A program made the position numbers and the translations under genes. Below, in pieces: positions 28,124-38,132 of a stretch of DNA of 64,000 nt; within the stretch, counting starts at the first letter, position 1, and the number at the start of each line of letters is the position of its first letter. The DNA is taken from contig NC_014151.1 of assembly GCF_000092865.1 (NCBI RefSeq), positions 2,232,001 to 2,296,000 of the forward strand. The letters run 5' to 3'. This DNA is from Cellulomonas flavigena DSM 20109. Its GTDB lineage: Bacteria > Actinomycetota > Actinomycetes > Actinomycetales > Cellulomonadaceae. Under the pieces are notes generated by a model. The model was not told where the DNA came from. It worked only from the letters and a program-made list of their open reading frames with translations, and ran no database searches.

Positions 28124-29596
28124 ATGATCACTCGAGTCGAAGGGGCGTACCTGGGCGCGGTCCGGGCGTTCCGCAACCCCATGCTCGACCTGCTGCACAA
28201 GCGGCACGCCCCGCTCGTGGTCGCGCTGCTGTCGCTCGTGTTCACGTCCGAGCGACCCACCGTGCCGGTCGCGGACGCGCACACGGAGGTCGGCGACGCG
28301 CTCGAGCAGCTCCGCGCCGCAGGTCACGGGGACGATCTGCCCGTCGGCGGCCCGCGTGACCTGTGCCGGCAGTGGGCGGACGCCGGGTGGCTCGTGCGCC
28401 AGGTCGTCGAGGACGACGTCGAGGTGTACCGCCTGTCGGCGCACGCCGTCGGCGCGCTCGAGGTCGCCGGACGCGCCGGCGGCGCGCGCGCCCGGGTGTC
28501 GCAGTCGCGCGTGCGCACGCTGCTGGAGGCCGTCGAGCGGCTCGCGCTCGACGCCGACCCCGACGTCATGGTGCGCATCGCACGCCTCGACACCGAGGTG
28601 AAGCGGCTGCAGGCGGAGATCGCGCGGCTCGAGCGCACCGGGGTGGTCGAGGAGGTCGACGACGAGGAGCTGCTCGAGGAGGCGGAGAACGTCCTGCACC
28701 TCGTGCGCGAGCTGCCCGCCGACTTCGCACGCGTCGCCGAGTCGATCAAGGCCATGCAGCGCGACGTGGTCACGGCGCTGCGGCAGGACCAGCGGCCGAC
28801 CGGGGACGTGCTGCGCGAGTACCTGCGCCGTGGCGAGCAGGTCATGGACGCCACGCCGGAGGGCCGCGCGTTCGCCGGTGCGCTGCGTCTGCTGGGCGAC
28901 CCCCAGCGCCTCGACGAGCTCGCCACCCAGCTCGACACCGTGCTGCGGCACCGCTTCTCCGCTCGCCTGCCCGCCGCGCAGCGCACCGAGCTGCGCGAGG
29001 TCGTCCGGCGCATCGAGCAGGGGCTCGACCAGGTGTTCGCCGCGCAGCGCGAGGCGTCGTACGTGATCACGGGCCAGGTCCGGCACCACGACCCGCTGCG
29101 CGACCGGCAGGTGGACGACCTGCTGCGCGACGTCATGACCGGCCTGCAGACGTGGCTGCCGGACTCGCGGCGCGGCCAGGCGGTCGCACCGTTGCGGCGG
29201 CTGCCCGTCGCGGGCGTCGAGCACCTGCGCCAGACACCGGGTGACCTGCGCCCGCCGCGCGCGCCGGACGCACTCGTGGAGTGGGACGACGACGCGGACG
29301 TCACCGACGGCGACGCGCGCGCCTGGGGCGGCCCGCACTACGCGGACCTGGAGATGCACCTGCGGGAGCTGGGGGCGGACTCCCCCGCGGTCGACCTGGC
29401 CGCGGCGTTCCGCAGCGCGCCGGAGCACCTGCGCCGCCCCGTGGACCTGCTGGGCCTGCTGGAGATCGCGCACCAGCGCGGCATGACGGAGAGCGACGAG
29501 CTGGCGTTCGTCGACGCGGTCCGGCCCGACGGTTCCCGCCGCCGGTTCGCGTTCGGCGCGGCGACCACGAGGACGAAGGACGGATCGGATGACTGA
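28124..29596 (+). CDS. jetA: Wadjet subunit JetA (DUF3375, MukF-like kleisin)
   Basis: 490 residues. In Wadjet the JetA kleisin links the SMC heads and JetB. Visible: an N-terminal winged-helix region (residues 1-120, [26 protein letters not shown]), a long helical and coiled-coil middle rich in Leu, Arg and Glu (about 130-260), the block [22 protein letters not shown] (about 245-265), and a C-terminal winged helix before the end ([27 protein letters not shown]). This pattern matches DUF3375, the type I JetA; identified by recognition, not search. First gene of the operon; its TGA overlaps the jetB ATG by eight bases. Confidence 0.88.
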   Translation: MITRVEGAYLGAVRAFRNPMLDLLHKRHAPLVVALLSLVFTSERPTVPVADAHTEVGDALEQLRAAGHGDDLPVGGPRDLCRQWADAGWLVRQVVEDDVEVYRLSAHAVGALEVAGRAGGARARVSQSRVRTLLEAVERLALDADPDVMVRIARLDTEVKRLQAEIARLERTGVVEEVDDEELLEEAENVLHLVRELPADFARVAESIKAMQRDVVTALRQDQRPTGDVLREYLRRGEQVMDATPEGRAFAGALRLLGDPQRLDELATQLDTVLRHRFSARLPAAQRTELREVVRRIEQGLDQVFAAQREASYVITGQVRHHDPLRDRQVDDLLRDVMTGLQTWLPDSRRGQAVAPLRRLPVAGVEHLRQTPGDLRPPRAPDALVEWDDDADVTDGDARAWGGPHYADLEMHLRELGADSPAVDLAAAFRSAPEHLRRPVDLLGLLEIAHQRGMTESDELAFVDAVRPDGSRRRFAFGAATTRTKDGSDD

Positions 29597-30407
29597 GACC
29601 GACGTCGTGACGGACGTCGTCACCGGCACCGACGACGCGACGAGCCCGGGAGACGCGCGCGCGGACGCCTTCATCGCGCCCGTCGCGATGGAGGACGACC
29701 CGGCCGAGCTGTTCGCCGGCGACACCGGCACGCTCGACGCCGACGTGCGCCGTGTGCTGGTGCGGCTGCTGCAGCGCCGCTTCCTGCTGGCCGAGCGGCA
29801 CCCCGCGCAGTGGCGCACCCTGCTGGCGCACCAGCAGCTGGTCGAGTCGCGCCTGCACGACCTGTTCGTGCACCTCGTCGTCGACCACGAGCGTGGCATC
29901 GCCTACAAGCGGCAGGTGCGCTCGGCGGAGCTCGACGTGCCCGTGCTCCTGCGCGACGAGCCGTACACGCGCGCGGAGACGCTCGTGCTGGTGCACCTGC
30001 GCACGGTGTTCCAGCGCGAGCGCGGCGCCGGGGAGACCTCCGCGCGCGTCGACGTCGAGGAGCTCGAGGCCACCGCCCTGACGTACTTCGACGCCGACGA
30101 CACGAACGTCGCGGCGCACCAGCGGGAGATCCGCACCGCGATCGCGCGTCTCGCCAAGGAGGGTGTGATCGAGGAGGAGTCCGAGGGCCGGTACCGCGTG
30201 ACGCCGCTGGTGGAGGTGGTGCTGAGCAACGAGCGGCTCGTCGAGCTGCGCGAGTGGCTGCGCACCCGGCACGAGGCGCCGGCGCCCGCGGGCGCGGGTG
30301 ACGACGGCACCACGGACGCGGACGCCCCGTCCGACGACGAGGACGACGAGACGCAGGACGACGACGCGCAGGACGGCGCGGACGACGACGAGGAGACGGC
30401 ACCATGA
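29589..30407 (+). CDS. jetB: Wadjet subunit JetB (DUF4194, MukE-like)
   Basis: 272 residues. MukE/MksE-like partner (DUF4194) that binds the kleisin. The core (about 50-225) has tandem winged helices: [20 protein letters not shown], an aromatic and arginine-rich middle ([27 protein letters not shown]) and [28 protein letters not shown]. The N-terminal 45 residues and the last 45 ([18 protein letters not shown]...) are disordered and acidic; the acidic tail is longer than I expect for the family. Start ATG overlaps jetA by eight bases; stop overlaps the jetC start by four (ATGA), so all three are translationally coupled. Confidence 0.87.
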   Translation: MTETDVVTDVVTGTDDATSPGDARADAFIAPVAMEDDPAELFAGDTGTLDADVRRVLVRLLQRRFLLAERHPAQWRTLLAHQQLVESRLHDLFVHLVVDHERGIAYKRQVRSAELDVPVLLRDEPYTRAETLVLVHLRTVFQRERGAGETSARVDVEELEATALTYFDADDTNVAAHQREIRTAIARLAKEGVIEEESEGRYRVTPLVEVVLSNERLVELREWLRTRHEAPAPAGAGDDGTTDADAPSDDEDDETQDDDAQDGADDDEETAP

Positions 30408-33400
30408 CGATGGTCGACTCGCTGTTCGGGCTCATCCCGGCGGCGTCGACGGGCCAGCAGTGGGTGGCCCTCGACCTGCAGCTCGTCAACTGGGGCGGCT
30501 ACGACGGGCACCATCGCGTGCGCCTGGCGTCGACCGCGACGCTGCTGTCGGGCGGGTCGGGCTCCGGCAAGTCCACGCTCATGGACGCGTACATCGCCCT
30601 GCTCATGCCGCACACGACGCCGTTCAACGGCGCGTCCAACGGTGGCGTGGTCGGGCGCCCGCGTGGCAAGGACCAGCGCAACATCCTGTCGTACGCGCGC
30701 GGCAAGCTCGACGAGTCGCGCACCGAGGAGGGCACGCGCCAGCGCGTGCTGCGCGGCGACGGCAAGGACACGTGGTCGGCGATCGCGATGACGTGGGCGG
30801 ACCAGTCGGGCACGCGCTTCACCGCGGTGCGCGCCTGGTACGTGCCGTCGGCCGCGCGGACGCTGGAGGACGTCACGGCGGTGCGCGCGACGTGCGACGG
30901 GCCGTTCGACCTGCGGGACCTCGAACCCGCCGCCGGCCAGCGCCTCGCCAGACCCGCCGTCACGGCCGCCGGGCTGGGCTGCTTCGACACCGACCGCGAG
31001 TTCACCGCGCGGTTGCACTCGACGCTCGGCATCGGCGCCGCCGGCGACGGCGGCAAGGCCGTCGCGCTGCTGGGCCGGATCCAGGCCGGGCAGCAGATCA
31101 CGACCGTCGACGCGCTGTACAAGGCGATGGTGCTCGAGGAGCCGGACACGCTCACCACGGCGGACGCGGTGGTGGAGCAGTTCGACAAGCTCTCGGGCAC
31201 GCGCGAGCAGATGATCACCGCGCGCCAGCAGGTCAAGGCGCTCGAGCCGATCCGCGAGCACCGCGCCGCGATCGAGCAGGCCGCGGCCCGGCTGCGCGTC
31301 GTCGACGCCGTCGGCGGGTTCGACGACGGCACGTCGCCGGCCGCGCTGTGGCGCCACGAGCGCCGGCTCGGCCTGCTGCGGGCGGTCGAGTCCGACCTGC
31401 GGACGCGCCACCGCGAGGCGCAGCGCGTCGCGGCGGAGACGTCCGCCCGTGCGGCTGCGGCCCGGGCCGAGCGTGACGGCGTCAAGCAGACGCTGTGGGC
31501 CTCCGGCGGCGACCGCCTCGCGACCGCGCAGCGCGAGCTGCACGGCGTGGCTGCGCGCGTCGAGGAGGTCGCCCGCGCGCGGGCCCGGCTCGACGAGGTG
31601 CTGACCTCCACGCTCGGCACGTCCGTGACGTCGCTCGACGAGTTCACGGACCTCGTCGGCCGCGCGCGCCACGCCTTGGCGGACAGCGACGCGAAGGGCG
31701 CCGCGCGCCAGGCGCTGTTCGACGCGATGTCGGAGCGCAAGGAGGCCGCCGCGGACCTCGCGGTGCTGCGCCGCGACCACGCGGACGCCAAGCACCGGCA
31801 CGACAACATCCCGGGCGACCTGCACGCCACGCGCGCCGCACTGGCCGAGGCCGCTGGCCTGACGCCCCAGGACCTGCCGTTCGTGGCCGAGCTCGTCGAG
31901 GTCCGCACCGAGCACGAGCCGTGGCGCGAGGCGTTCAACCTCGCGCTCGGCGGCTTCGCGACCCTAATGCTCATCGACGTGGCGCACCTCCAGGCGTTCC
32001 GCCGGGCGATCGACAGCGTGCGCACGGGCCGGCGCATCCGGTTCGAGGGCGTGCCGGCCGGCCTGCGCGACGACATCGGCCTGGACGGGCGCACGCTCCC
32101 GGGGCGGCTGGACTACCGGCAGTCGCCGTTCACCGGCTGGTTGAAGATCGAGCTGTCGACGCGGTTCGCGTACGTCTGCGTCGACACGCCCGGTGAGCTC
32201 GCGCAGCACGAGAAGGCGCTGACCCGCGGTGGTCAGCTCTCCGAGGGCCGGCGCGGCGCGCACGGCGGGCAGGGCGCGCGCAACGTCCTGGGCTTCACCA
32301 ACACGCGTCGGCTGACCGACCTCAACCGCCGGCTCGAGGCCGCCGAGGAGCGGCTGCGGGACGCCGAGGCGCGCGTCGGCGAGGCCGAGGCCGCATGGGA
32401 CCGGCACGACGCGACGCTGCGCGCGTACGCCACGGTCGTCGAGCTCACGTGGGACCAGGTCGACGTCGCGGGCGTCGAGGCCGAGCGCGACCGCTGGCGG
32501 CGCGTCGTCGACGAGGTGACGTCCGGGAACCCCGACGTCGTGCGCCTGCAGGAGCGGGCCGTCGAGCTCGACGTGCTCATCCAGGACCTCACCGAGCAGC
32601 TGGGCCGCACCAAGGGCGCGGCCACGGAGCTGGGCGAGCAGTGGTCGCAGGTCACCGACCAGGTCGACGTCGCGCAGGGCGCTCTCGACGCCGCGCAGGA
32701 CGCGGGCACGGTGCTGGACGACGAGCAGCGGGCCTACCTCGAGCGCGTGCTCGGCGGCACGGACGAGGATCTGCCACGTGTCGACGACCGCACCGACCCG
32801 GCCGCCGCGCTCGCGGCGTTCGACGGTGTCGTCGCGCGCGCCGCGGACCTCCTGAACGCCGACCGCACCGCCGCGCAGCAGACCGTCGGTGCGTCGCGCG
32901 AGGCGCTGCGGCGCGCGTTCGAGACGTTCGTCGAGCGCTGGCCCGACCCGAACCTCGGCACCGACCCCGACGCCTCGTACGGCGACTACGAGCGGATCCT
33001 CACCGAGCTCGAGACGCAGGGTCTGCACGAGCTCGAGGCCGAGTGGCGCGCGAGCCTGCTGCGCCTGTCGGGCAACGACCTGGCGGACCTGCACAGCGCC
33101 CTGTCGCGGTCGGTCCGCGAGATCAAGGAGCGCATCCGGCCGGTCAACGACATCCTCGCGGACCTGCCGTTCGCGGACGACGACCACCGCCTGCGCATCG
33201 ACGCCCGCGACACCCAGTCGACGGTCGTGGCACGGTTCCGCAAGGAGCTGCGCGACCTGCGCGAGGTGCTGTCCACCGAGGCCACGGACGCCGAGCGCGA
33301 GCGCCGGTACCACCGCATGGCGAAGGTCATCGACCGGATCCGGCGCACCGCTCCGGACTTCGCGGACCTCGTCGACGTGCGCCGTCACGTGCGGCTGTCC

Positions 33401-33781
33401 GCCGAGAAGGTCGACCTCGAGGGCAACCACGTCGCGCTGTACGACCACATCGGCGAGAAGTCGGGCGGTGAGTCGCAGGAGCTCGTCGCGTTCATCGTGG
33501 GCGCCGCGCTGCGCTACCAGCTGGGCGACGCCGGGGCATCACGGCCGCGGTACGCGCCGGTGTTCCTCGACGAGGCGCTCATCAAGGCCGACGCGCGGTT
33601 CACCGGGCGGGCCATCGGGGCGTGGCGCGGTCTGGGCTTCCAGCTCGTCATCGGTGCGCCGAACGACAAGTTCAGCGCGCTGGAGCCGCACGTGGACCTC
33701 AAGTACGTGGTGCTCAAGGACACGGCGGGCCGGTCGCGGACGAAGGCGGTCGCGGGAGTGGCGGCGGACGCCGGAGCGTAG
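30404..33781 (+). CDS. jetC: Wadjet subunit JetC (MukB-like SMC ATPase)
   Basis: 1125 residues. SMC-type ATPase whose heads, coiled-coil arms and hinge form the DNA-loop-extruding motor. Walker [10 protein letters not shown] at 50-58, the ABC signature KSGGESQE at about 1019-1026 and Walker B VFLDEAL with Asp1056 and Glu1057; the ATPase core looks complete. Between them are long coiled coils (about 270-330, 370-500, 640-780) around a hinge-like globular region (about 500-640, with [16 protein letters not shown]). The gene ends with a [15 protein letters not shown] segment. In type I Wadjet the jetD nuclease gene should follow at once; here it does not. Base composition and codon use match the surrounding genes. 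Confidence 0.9.
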   Translation: MTMVDSLFGLIPAASTGQQWVALDLQLVNWGGYDGHHRVRLASTATLLSGGSGSGKSTLMDAYIALLMPHTTPFNGASNGGVVGRPRGKDQRNILSYARGKLDESRTEEGTRQRVLRGDGKDTWSAIAMTWADQSGTRFTAVRAWYVPSAARTLEDVTAVRATCDGPFDLRDLEPAAGQRLARPAVTAAGLGCFDTDREFTARLHSTLGIGAAGDGGKAVALLGRIQAGQQITTVDALYKAMVLEEPDTLTTADAVVEQFDKLSGTREQMITARQQVKALEPIREHRAAIEQAAARLRVVDAVGGFDDGTSPAALWRHERRLGLLRAVESDLRTRHREAQRVAAETSARAAAARAERDGVKQTLWASGGDRLATAQRELHGVAARVEEVARARARLDEVLTSTLGTSVTSLDEFTDLVGRARHALADSDAKGAARQALFDAMSERKEAAADLAVLRRDHADAKHRHDNIPGDLHATRAALAEAAGLTPQDLPFVAELVEVRTEHEPWREAFNLALGGFATLMLIDVAHLQAFRRAIDSVRTGRRIRFEGVPAGLRDDIGLDGRTLPGRLDYRQSPFTGWLKIELSTRFAYVCVDTPGELAQHEKALTRGGQLSEGRRGAHGGQGARNVLGFTNTRRLTDLNRRLEAAEERLRDAEARVGEAEAAWDRHDATLRAYATVVELTWDQVDVAGVEAERDRWRRVVDEVTSGNPDVVRLQERAVELDVLIQDLTEQLGRTKGAATELGEQWSQVTDQVDVAQGALDAAQDAGTVLDDEQRAYLERVLGGTDEDLPRVDDRTDPAAALAAFDGVVARAADLLNADRTAAQQTVGASREALRRAFETFVERWPDPNLGTDPDASYGDYERILTELETQGLHELEAEWRASLLRLSGNDLADLHSALSRSVREIKERIRPVNDILADLPFADDDHRLRIDARDTQSTVVARFRKELRDLREVLSTEATDAERERRYHRMAKVIDRIRRTAPDFADLVDVRRHVRLSAEKVDLEGNHVALYDHIGEKSGGESQELVAFIVGAALRYQLGDAGASRPRYAPVFLDEALIKADARFTGRAIGAWRGLGFQLVIGAPNDKFSALEPHVDLKYVVLKDTAGRSRTKAVAGVAADAGA

Positions 33782-33841
33782 ACGCATCCCGCCGCCCGCG
33801 GCGAGCCTGACCGCCCGCGCACACGTGTCGGTCCGCCCCCG

Positions 33842-34107
33842 CGTCACGGTCCACGCGTCCCACGGCGAGCGCCGCGGTCGACCGTCGACACCGCCTCCTC
33901 GAGGACGCTGTCGGTCACGGCCCACGCGAGCAGCGTCGTGCCCGCCCGGTGCCGCTCGACGTCGGGGAGCCGCGCGAGCAGCGTGGCACCGTCCAGGTGG
34001 CCGTCGGCGGGGCAGGTCGGTCGTGCGTCGCTCCGCCGGGCCGTACGCGGTGGCGCCCAGGGTCCCCACCCCGCCGACCGACGACTCCCCCGGGCGTCAG
34101 TGGCCAT
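33842..34107 (-). pseudogene. Decayed copy of the 37.0-38.1 kb hypothetical gene
   Basis: Reads MATDARG, then out of frame, then DGATLLARLPDVERHRAGTT... and DSVLEEAVSTVD, matching the intact gene's AGATLLARLADVEQHRAG and DSVLAEAVSTVD. About 280 bp of the intact gene (between 37.75 and 38.04 kb) are deleted, and two single-base losses in G/C runs (near 33877 and 34088) shift the frame. Homology continues through the start codon to about 34150, so the upstream region was duplicated too. It begins 60 bases after jetC, exactly where jetD would be expected. Confidence 0.85.
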
Positions 34108-34177
34108 GAGGGCATCGTGTCGGTCGGGTGACGATCCTTACACCCGCCACGGCCGCCAGGTGAGCGCCCGCCGCGCG

Positions 34178-35386
34178 TCACTCACGGCGTGTCGGGAGCC
34201 CGCTGCCCGCCGGGACCGGTGCCTCCCGCAGGGGCGCGGCGGTGTCAGAACGCGGGGTCGGCCCCACGGGCGGGTGCTCGGTGGCACGCGGCCGGCTCGC
34301 GCGGGCTCGGATCCGGCGCTGGAGCGGCAGCTCCACGAGGTGGTACGACGCCGCCGCGGCGACCAGGCACAGGAGCGTGTAGACGAGCCACGCGCGACGG
34401 GCGGCGAAGTCGATCTCGAGGCCGAGCGCCGACTGCGTGGTCACGATCGCGAGCTGCACCGGGAAGTGCAGCATGTACAACGAGTAGGACAGCACACCGA
34501 GGTAGACGAAGGGTCGCAGCGACAGCACCCAGCGCACCGGTGCGACGTTGAGCGACACGAGCACGACGGCCGGGAAGATCACCAGCACGTACACGAGGTA
34601 CGGGTCGCCGAACGCCTCGTGACCGACGAGGACACCGATCGCGCCCACGACCAGCAGGACCGTCGCCGCTGCGGCGCCGAGCACGCCCGAGCGCCCGGCT
34701 CTCGCCGCCCTCTCATGGAGGTCGAAGAGCAGGCAGCCCACGAAGAAGCCGAGGATCACCCGGCCCGTGAGCCCGTTGAACGGGCCCCAGGGTGGGCTCG
34801 TGACGAGCGTGAGCCCGACGATCGCTAGGAGCGCGAACACGACGACGTTGGAGACGCGGCGCCCCACCGCCACGAGCGCCGCGAAGAACACGAGGTAGGC
34901 CATGATCTCGACGCTGACGGACCAGCTGGGGGCGTTGAACGAGTACGGCACGTCCACCCAGCCCTTCTGGAGGAAGAGCACGTTGAGCACGAACGTGCGC
35001 ACGTCGTTGGCCGTGTAGACGAAGAACGGCTGCCCCTGCTGGAGGCGCACCACCTGCAGCACCGCGACGGCGACCAACGTGATCACGTGCAACGGGTACA
35101 GGCGGCTGAACCGGAGCACGACGTACTCGCGCAACGAGATCGCGCGGTCGCGCAGCCGGTCGCGGTACACGTAGGCGAACACCACGCCCGAGAGCACGAA
35201 GAAGAGGTCGACGAGCCGAGCCCCGTAGTGGTGCAGCCAGTAGGCCTTCTCGGCGAACGGCGCCACGGCCGGCTGGAAGTGCTGGTAGTGCCAGAACAGG
35301 GCGACGCCCGCAGCGGCCAGCCCTCGGACCCCGTCGAGGGGCTCGAGACGACCTGCCGAAGCTCCGGTGAGGGCAAAAACGCGCAC
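34178..35386 (-). CDS. Membrane acyltransferase (acyltransferase-3, OafA/YrhL type)
   Basis: 402 residues, about ten transmembrane segments. Catalytic Arg-rich/His region near the N-terminus: LDGVRGLAAAGVALFWHYQHF, where the family has R-x10-H; then LFFVLSGVVFAYVYRDRL, FSRLYPLHVITL and the late LSYSLYMLHFPV. Transfers acyl groups to sugars of cell-envelope polymers; the acceptor is unknown. The C-terminal 45 residues are disordered and basic. GTG 35386 is the best start, just before the first conserved segment. It stands alone and seems to be inserted between two parts of a duplicated segment. Its codon use is slightly less extreme than that of the jet genes. Confidence 0.85.
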   Translation of the reverse strand: MRVFALTGASAGRLEPLDGVRGLAAAGVALFWHYQHFQPAVAPFAEKAYWLHHYGARLVDLFFVLSGVVFAYVYRDRLRDRAISLREYVVLRFSRLYPLHVITLVAVAVLQVVRLQQGQPFFVYTANDVRTFVLNVLFLQKGWVDVPYSFNAPSWSVSVEIMAYLVFFAALVAVGRRVSNVVVFALLAIVGLTLVTSPPWGPFNGLTGRVILGFFVGCLLFDLHERAARAGRSGVLGAAAATVLLVVGAIGVLVGHEAFGDPYLVYVLVIFPAVVLVSLNVAPVRWVLSLRPFVYLGVLSYSLYMLHFPVQLAIVTTQSALGLEIDFAARRAWLVYTLLCLVAAAASYHLVELPLQRRIRARASRPRATEHPPVGPTPRSDTAAPLREAPVPAGSGLPTRRE

Positions 35387-35929
35387 GGCGCATCGTGTCA
35401 GGGGGACGCGCGAGATGTCACATGCGACGGTCGGCGGGGACGGTCCGAGATGCCGTGCACGCGACTCCGCGCCACGACCGACGAGGCGTACGGCCCGATC
35501 ATGGAGGTCGTCGTCGGCCGAGTGGACGACGTGGAGCATCCGCACCCACCTCACGGAGGTCACCGAAGCCTGTGACGCGGCCGACGTAGCCCGCCGATGC
35601 GACCAGTCTGTCGGCCCCAGCGATGCGACGTCCTCACGGGGCCCGGTCCCGCTGTGAGGCTCAGCCCGAGGCGGTCCGGCGCGGCGGCAGCGACGTGCGG
35701 GCGCCGGCAGCGACGACCGCGGTGCCCGTGGACGTGCTGGTCGCCGCCGCACGTCGCCGCCATGGTGACGTCGCCGTCCTGCACGCGCTCGCCCGCCGCG
35801 AGCGCGACGACGTCGACGCACTGCGTGTGGTGTGAGCGCCCCACGTCCCTGCGAGATGCCCCGAGGAACTCGATAAACATGCTAATCTCGGCTTCCGATT
35901 ATCATGTTTATCGAGTTGATTGGTGAGAT
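35387..35929. other. Gene-free stretch with remnants upstream of the Fic gene
   Basis: No complete gene. 35508-35573 resembles 38249-38320 (both encode RVDDVE-like residues), with the left copy frame-broken. 35623-35835 contains a short open stretch ending LVAAARRRHGDVAVLHALARRE-like, coding-looking but without a credible start. The last 60 bases form the large inverted repeat. Confidence 0.5.
35867..35917. promoter_or_regulatory. 21-bp inverted repeat at the fic promoter
   Basis: Arms 35867-35887 and 35897-35917 match at 20 of 21 positions around a nine-base spacer; they are AT-rich (CGATAAACATG / CATGTTTATCG) in a 74% GC background. The right arm ends 12 bases before the fic GTG, so it covers the promoter. 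Could be an operator for autorepression or a cruciform or RNA hairpin. Confidence 0.85.
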
Positions 35930-36976
35930 GTGAAGTCGTTCGAGGACCTCGACCGCCTTGTCGGAGCCGTCCCGTTCGACGTCGTCACCCATCTCCGGAC
36001 GATCGACACCGGCCGTGGCAGCGAAGCGCTCTACCGCGACAAGCTTCCCGCCCTCCTGACGAGTCTGGCCGACCGCGCACGTGTCGCCAGCATCGAGGCC
36101 TCATCGGCGATCGAAGGGATCGTCGTCGAGAACCGGACCCGCGCGGCCGCCATCGTGTCCGGCGACGTCGACCAGCTTCACGACCGCAGCGAACAGGAGC
36201 TCGCCGGTTACCGGTCAGCGCTCGACTACCTGTACCAGGAGCAGTGGAGGCCGCTGAACATCGGTCTCGTCCTCCACCTGCACCGCCTGCTGTTCCAGTA
36301 CGGCGCGACACCCGGTGGGCAGCTGAAGCAGGTCGAGAACCTCGTCGTGGACCGACTGCCGGACGGCACCCGCGCCAAGCGATTCACACCAGTGTCGGTC
36401 GCCTCGACGCCCGCCTACCTGGACGGGCTGATCACCCGCTACTCCGCGGCGCAGGACGCCGGGCGGCACCACCCCGTCGTCCTCGTCGGGCTGTTCGCGC
36501 TCGACCTCCTGACGATCCACCCGTTCGTCGACGGCAACGGACGCATCACTCGCGCATTGACGAACGCCCTCCTGCAGGAGGCGGGCTACGACGTCACGCG
36601 GTACGTCTCGCTCGAGACCACGATCGCTCGCTCCGCGGACGCCTACTACGCGTCGCTGCTCAGTTCGACCCACAGGTGGCACGAGGCGACGCACGACCCG
36701 TGGCCGTGGCTCAGGTACTTCATCGGGGTGCTCGCGGGCTCCTACGACCAGTTCACCGCGCTGACTGCGAGCGCGCGCAGCGGGGGAAGCAAGCAGGACC
36801 GCGTCCGCGACTACGTCCTGCACCACGCGCCCGAGGCCTTCCAGATCGGAGACGTCCGTACGGCGCTGCCCGGGGTCTCCGATCCGACGATCCGTCTGGT
36901 GCTCGCGCAGCTGAAGGCCGAAGGGCTCATCGACGTCGACGGAACCGGCCGAGGCGCGACGTGGAGCATCGTCTGA
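35930..36976 (+). CDS. Fic-family protein with C-terminal winged helix
   Basis: 348 residues; Fic enzymes usually transfer AMP to target proteins. The active-site motif HPFVDGNGRITR (197-208) is complete. Residues 58-63, SSAIEG, match the inhibitory motif (S/T)xxxE(G/N), placing it in class II with an intramolecular brake. The N-terminal Fic_N region spans 1-100; a winged helix-turn-helix at about 288-348 (DPTIRLVLAQLKAEGLIDVDGTGRGATW) suggests DNA binding. The start is GTG 35930 after GGTGAG. A large inverted repeat covers the promoter, so autoregulation is plausible. Stands alone, with no separate antitoxin gene. Confidence 0.9.
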   Translation: MKSFEDLDRLVGAVPFDVVTHLRTIDTGRGSEALYRDKLPALLTSLADRARVASIEASSAIEGIVVENRTRAAAIVSGDVDQLHDRSEQELAGYRSALDYLYQEQWRPLNIGLVLHLHRLLFQYGATPGGQLKQVENLVVDRLPDGTRAKRFTPVSVASTPAYLDGLITRYSAAQDAGRHHPVVLVGLFALDLLTIHPFVDGNGRITRALTNALLQEAGYDVTRYVSLETTIARSADAYYASLLSSTHRWHEATHDPWPWLRYFIGVLAGSYDQFTALTASARSGGSKQDRVRDYVLHHAPEAFQIGDVRTALPGVSDPTIRLVLAQLKAEGLIDVDGTGRGATWSIV

Positions 36977-37046
36977 CGCCTGGGTGCAGGCGGACGTCGG
37001 CGGGCGACACCGCATCGCCGTCAGGGCCCGGGTCGCTGTTCGGCGC

Positions 37047-38132
37047 TCAGGCCGGCAGGCACTGCCAGGTGGCCGTGTCCCCCGCTGCCGGCCACGACGG
37101 GACGCGCCTGCCCGGCTCGTGCTGCTCGATCTCGCCGAGGTTCTCGCGCAGCAGCTCGACCGTCATGTGGTACGTCGCCGGGCTGTCCCGGTCGGTCGGC
37201 CCGCACAGCGCGACGACGACGTCACCCGGCGTCCGCGTCAGCGAGACCGTCGCCACCGGGTGCAGCGGGTGCCCGCGGCGCCAGGTGCCGTGGCACGAGC
37301 CCGTGAAGCACCACCCGCCCCGCGGCTCGAGGACGTCGTGCAGCTCCCAGGCCGCGGCGACATGGTCGGTGACGTCGCACAGGTCGGCTGCGGGGTCGCG
37401 GTGACCGAGCAGGAGGTGCGCGAGCACGGGCAGCCGGCGCGCCCAGAACACCCGCACGGGGTGGCCGTCGAGCTCGAGGCGCACCGTCTGCGGGCTGCGC
37501 GTGACGTCCCGCGCCGGGCGCGGGACGAACGTGATCCGCGGGCGGCGGTCGGCATGCGGGCCGCTGCTCGTCGTCAGGGTGACGCTGTGGTCGGCACCGC
37601 GCACGACCGTGAACGCGTGCCACGGCGAGCGCCGCGGGTCGACCGTCGACACCGCCTCCGCGAGGACGCTGTCGGTCACGGCCCACGCGGGCAGCGTCGC
37701 GCCCGCCCGGTGCTGCTCGACGTCGGCGAGCCGCGCGAGCAGCGTGGCGCCGGCCATGTGCCCGGACCAGTCGCCGGGGAACGCGGTCCCCAGCACCAGG
37801 CACGCGCTGCCGTCGCTCGACGTGAGCACGCGGGCGTGGACCTCGTCGCCGACGGACCACGTCCAGTCGAGCTCGCCGCGCACCCACCCGCGAGCGCGCA
37901 TCACGGTCTCGAGGCCGACCGCGCGCCGCTCCCTCGCATCCGGTTCCACGGTCCCCGGTGCGCCGACCGACGGGCACGCGACGTGCACGTCCGCGAACGC
38001 CTCCAGCACCGGCGTCCTTGCACACTCGTCGTCGAGCAGGTCGGTCGTGAGCTCCTCCGCCGGACCGTACGCGGTGGCACCGAGGGTCCCCACCCCGCCG
38101 ACCGACGACTCCCCCCGGGCGTCAGTGGCCAT
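37047..38132 (-). CDS. Hypothetical protein, 361 residues (intact copy of the duplicated gene)
   Basis: Not recognised. Begins MATDARGESSVGGVGTLGATAYGPAEELTTDLL; no signal peptide, no membrane helix and no enzyme motif I can name. The chain alternates charged and aromatic beta-type segments (LDWTWSVGDEVHARVL; FWARRLPVLAHLLLG) and holds four Cys, two near WCFTGSCHG. The codon pattern is typical of the genome. ATG 38132 is chosen because the homologous upstream region of the broken copy at 33.8 kb also keeps the ATG and CATGAGGGCA context; a start 32 codons earlier is open but not conserved. Possibly linked to the Fic or acyltransferase genes only by position. Confidence 0.65.
   Translation of the reverse strand: MATDARGESSVGGVGTLGATAYGPAEELTTDLLDDECARTPVLEAFADVHVACPSVGAPGTVEPDARERRAVGLETVMRARGWVRGELDWTWSVGDEVHARVLTSSDGSACLVLGTAFPGDWSGHMAGATLLARLADVEQHRAGATLPAWAVTDSVLAEAVSTVDPRRSPWHAFTVVRGADHSVTLTTSSGPHADRRPRITFVPRPARDVTRSPQTVRLELDGHPVRVFWARRLPVLAHLLLGHRDPAADLCDVTDHVAAAWELHDVLEPRGGWCFTGSCHGTWRRGHPLHPVATVSLTRTPGDVVVALCGPTDRDSPATYHMTVELLRENLGEIEQHEPGRRVPSWPAAGDTATWQCLPA

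Noticed and set aside
33782..34177. Short or broken jetD after jetC
   Set aside because: No TOPRIM or DUF2220-like motif in any frame; the stretch is fully explained by the decayed copy of the 37 kb gene.
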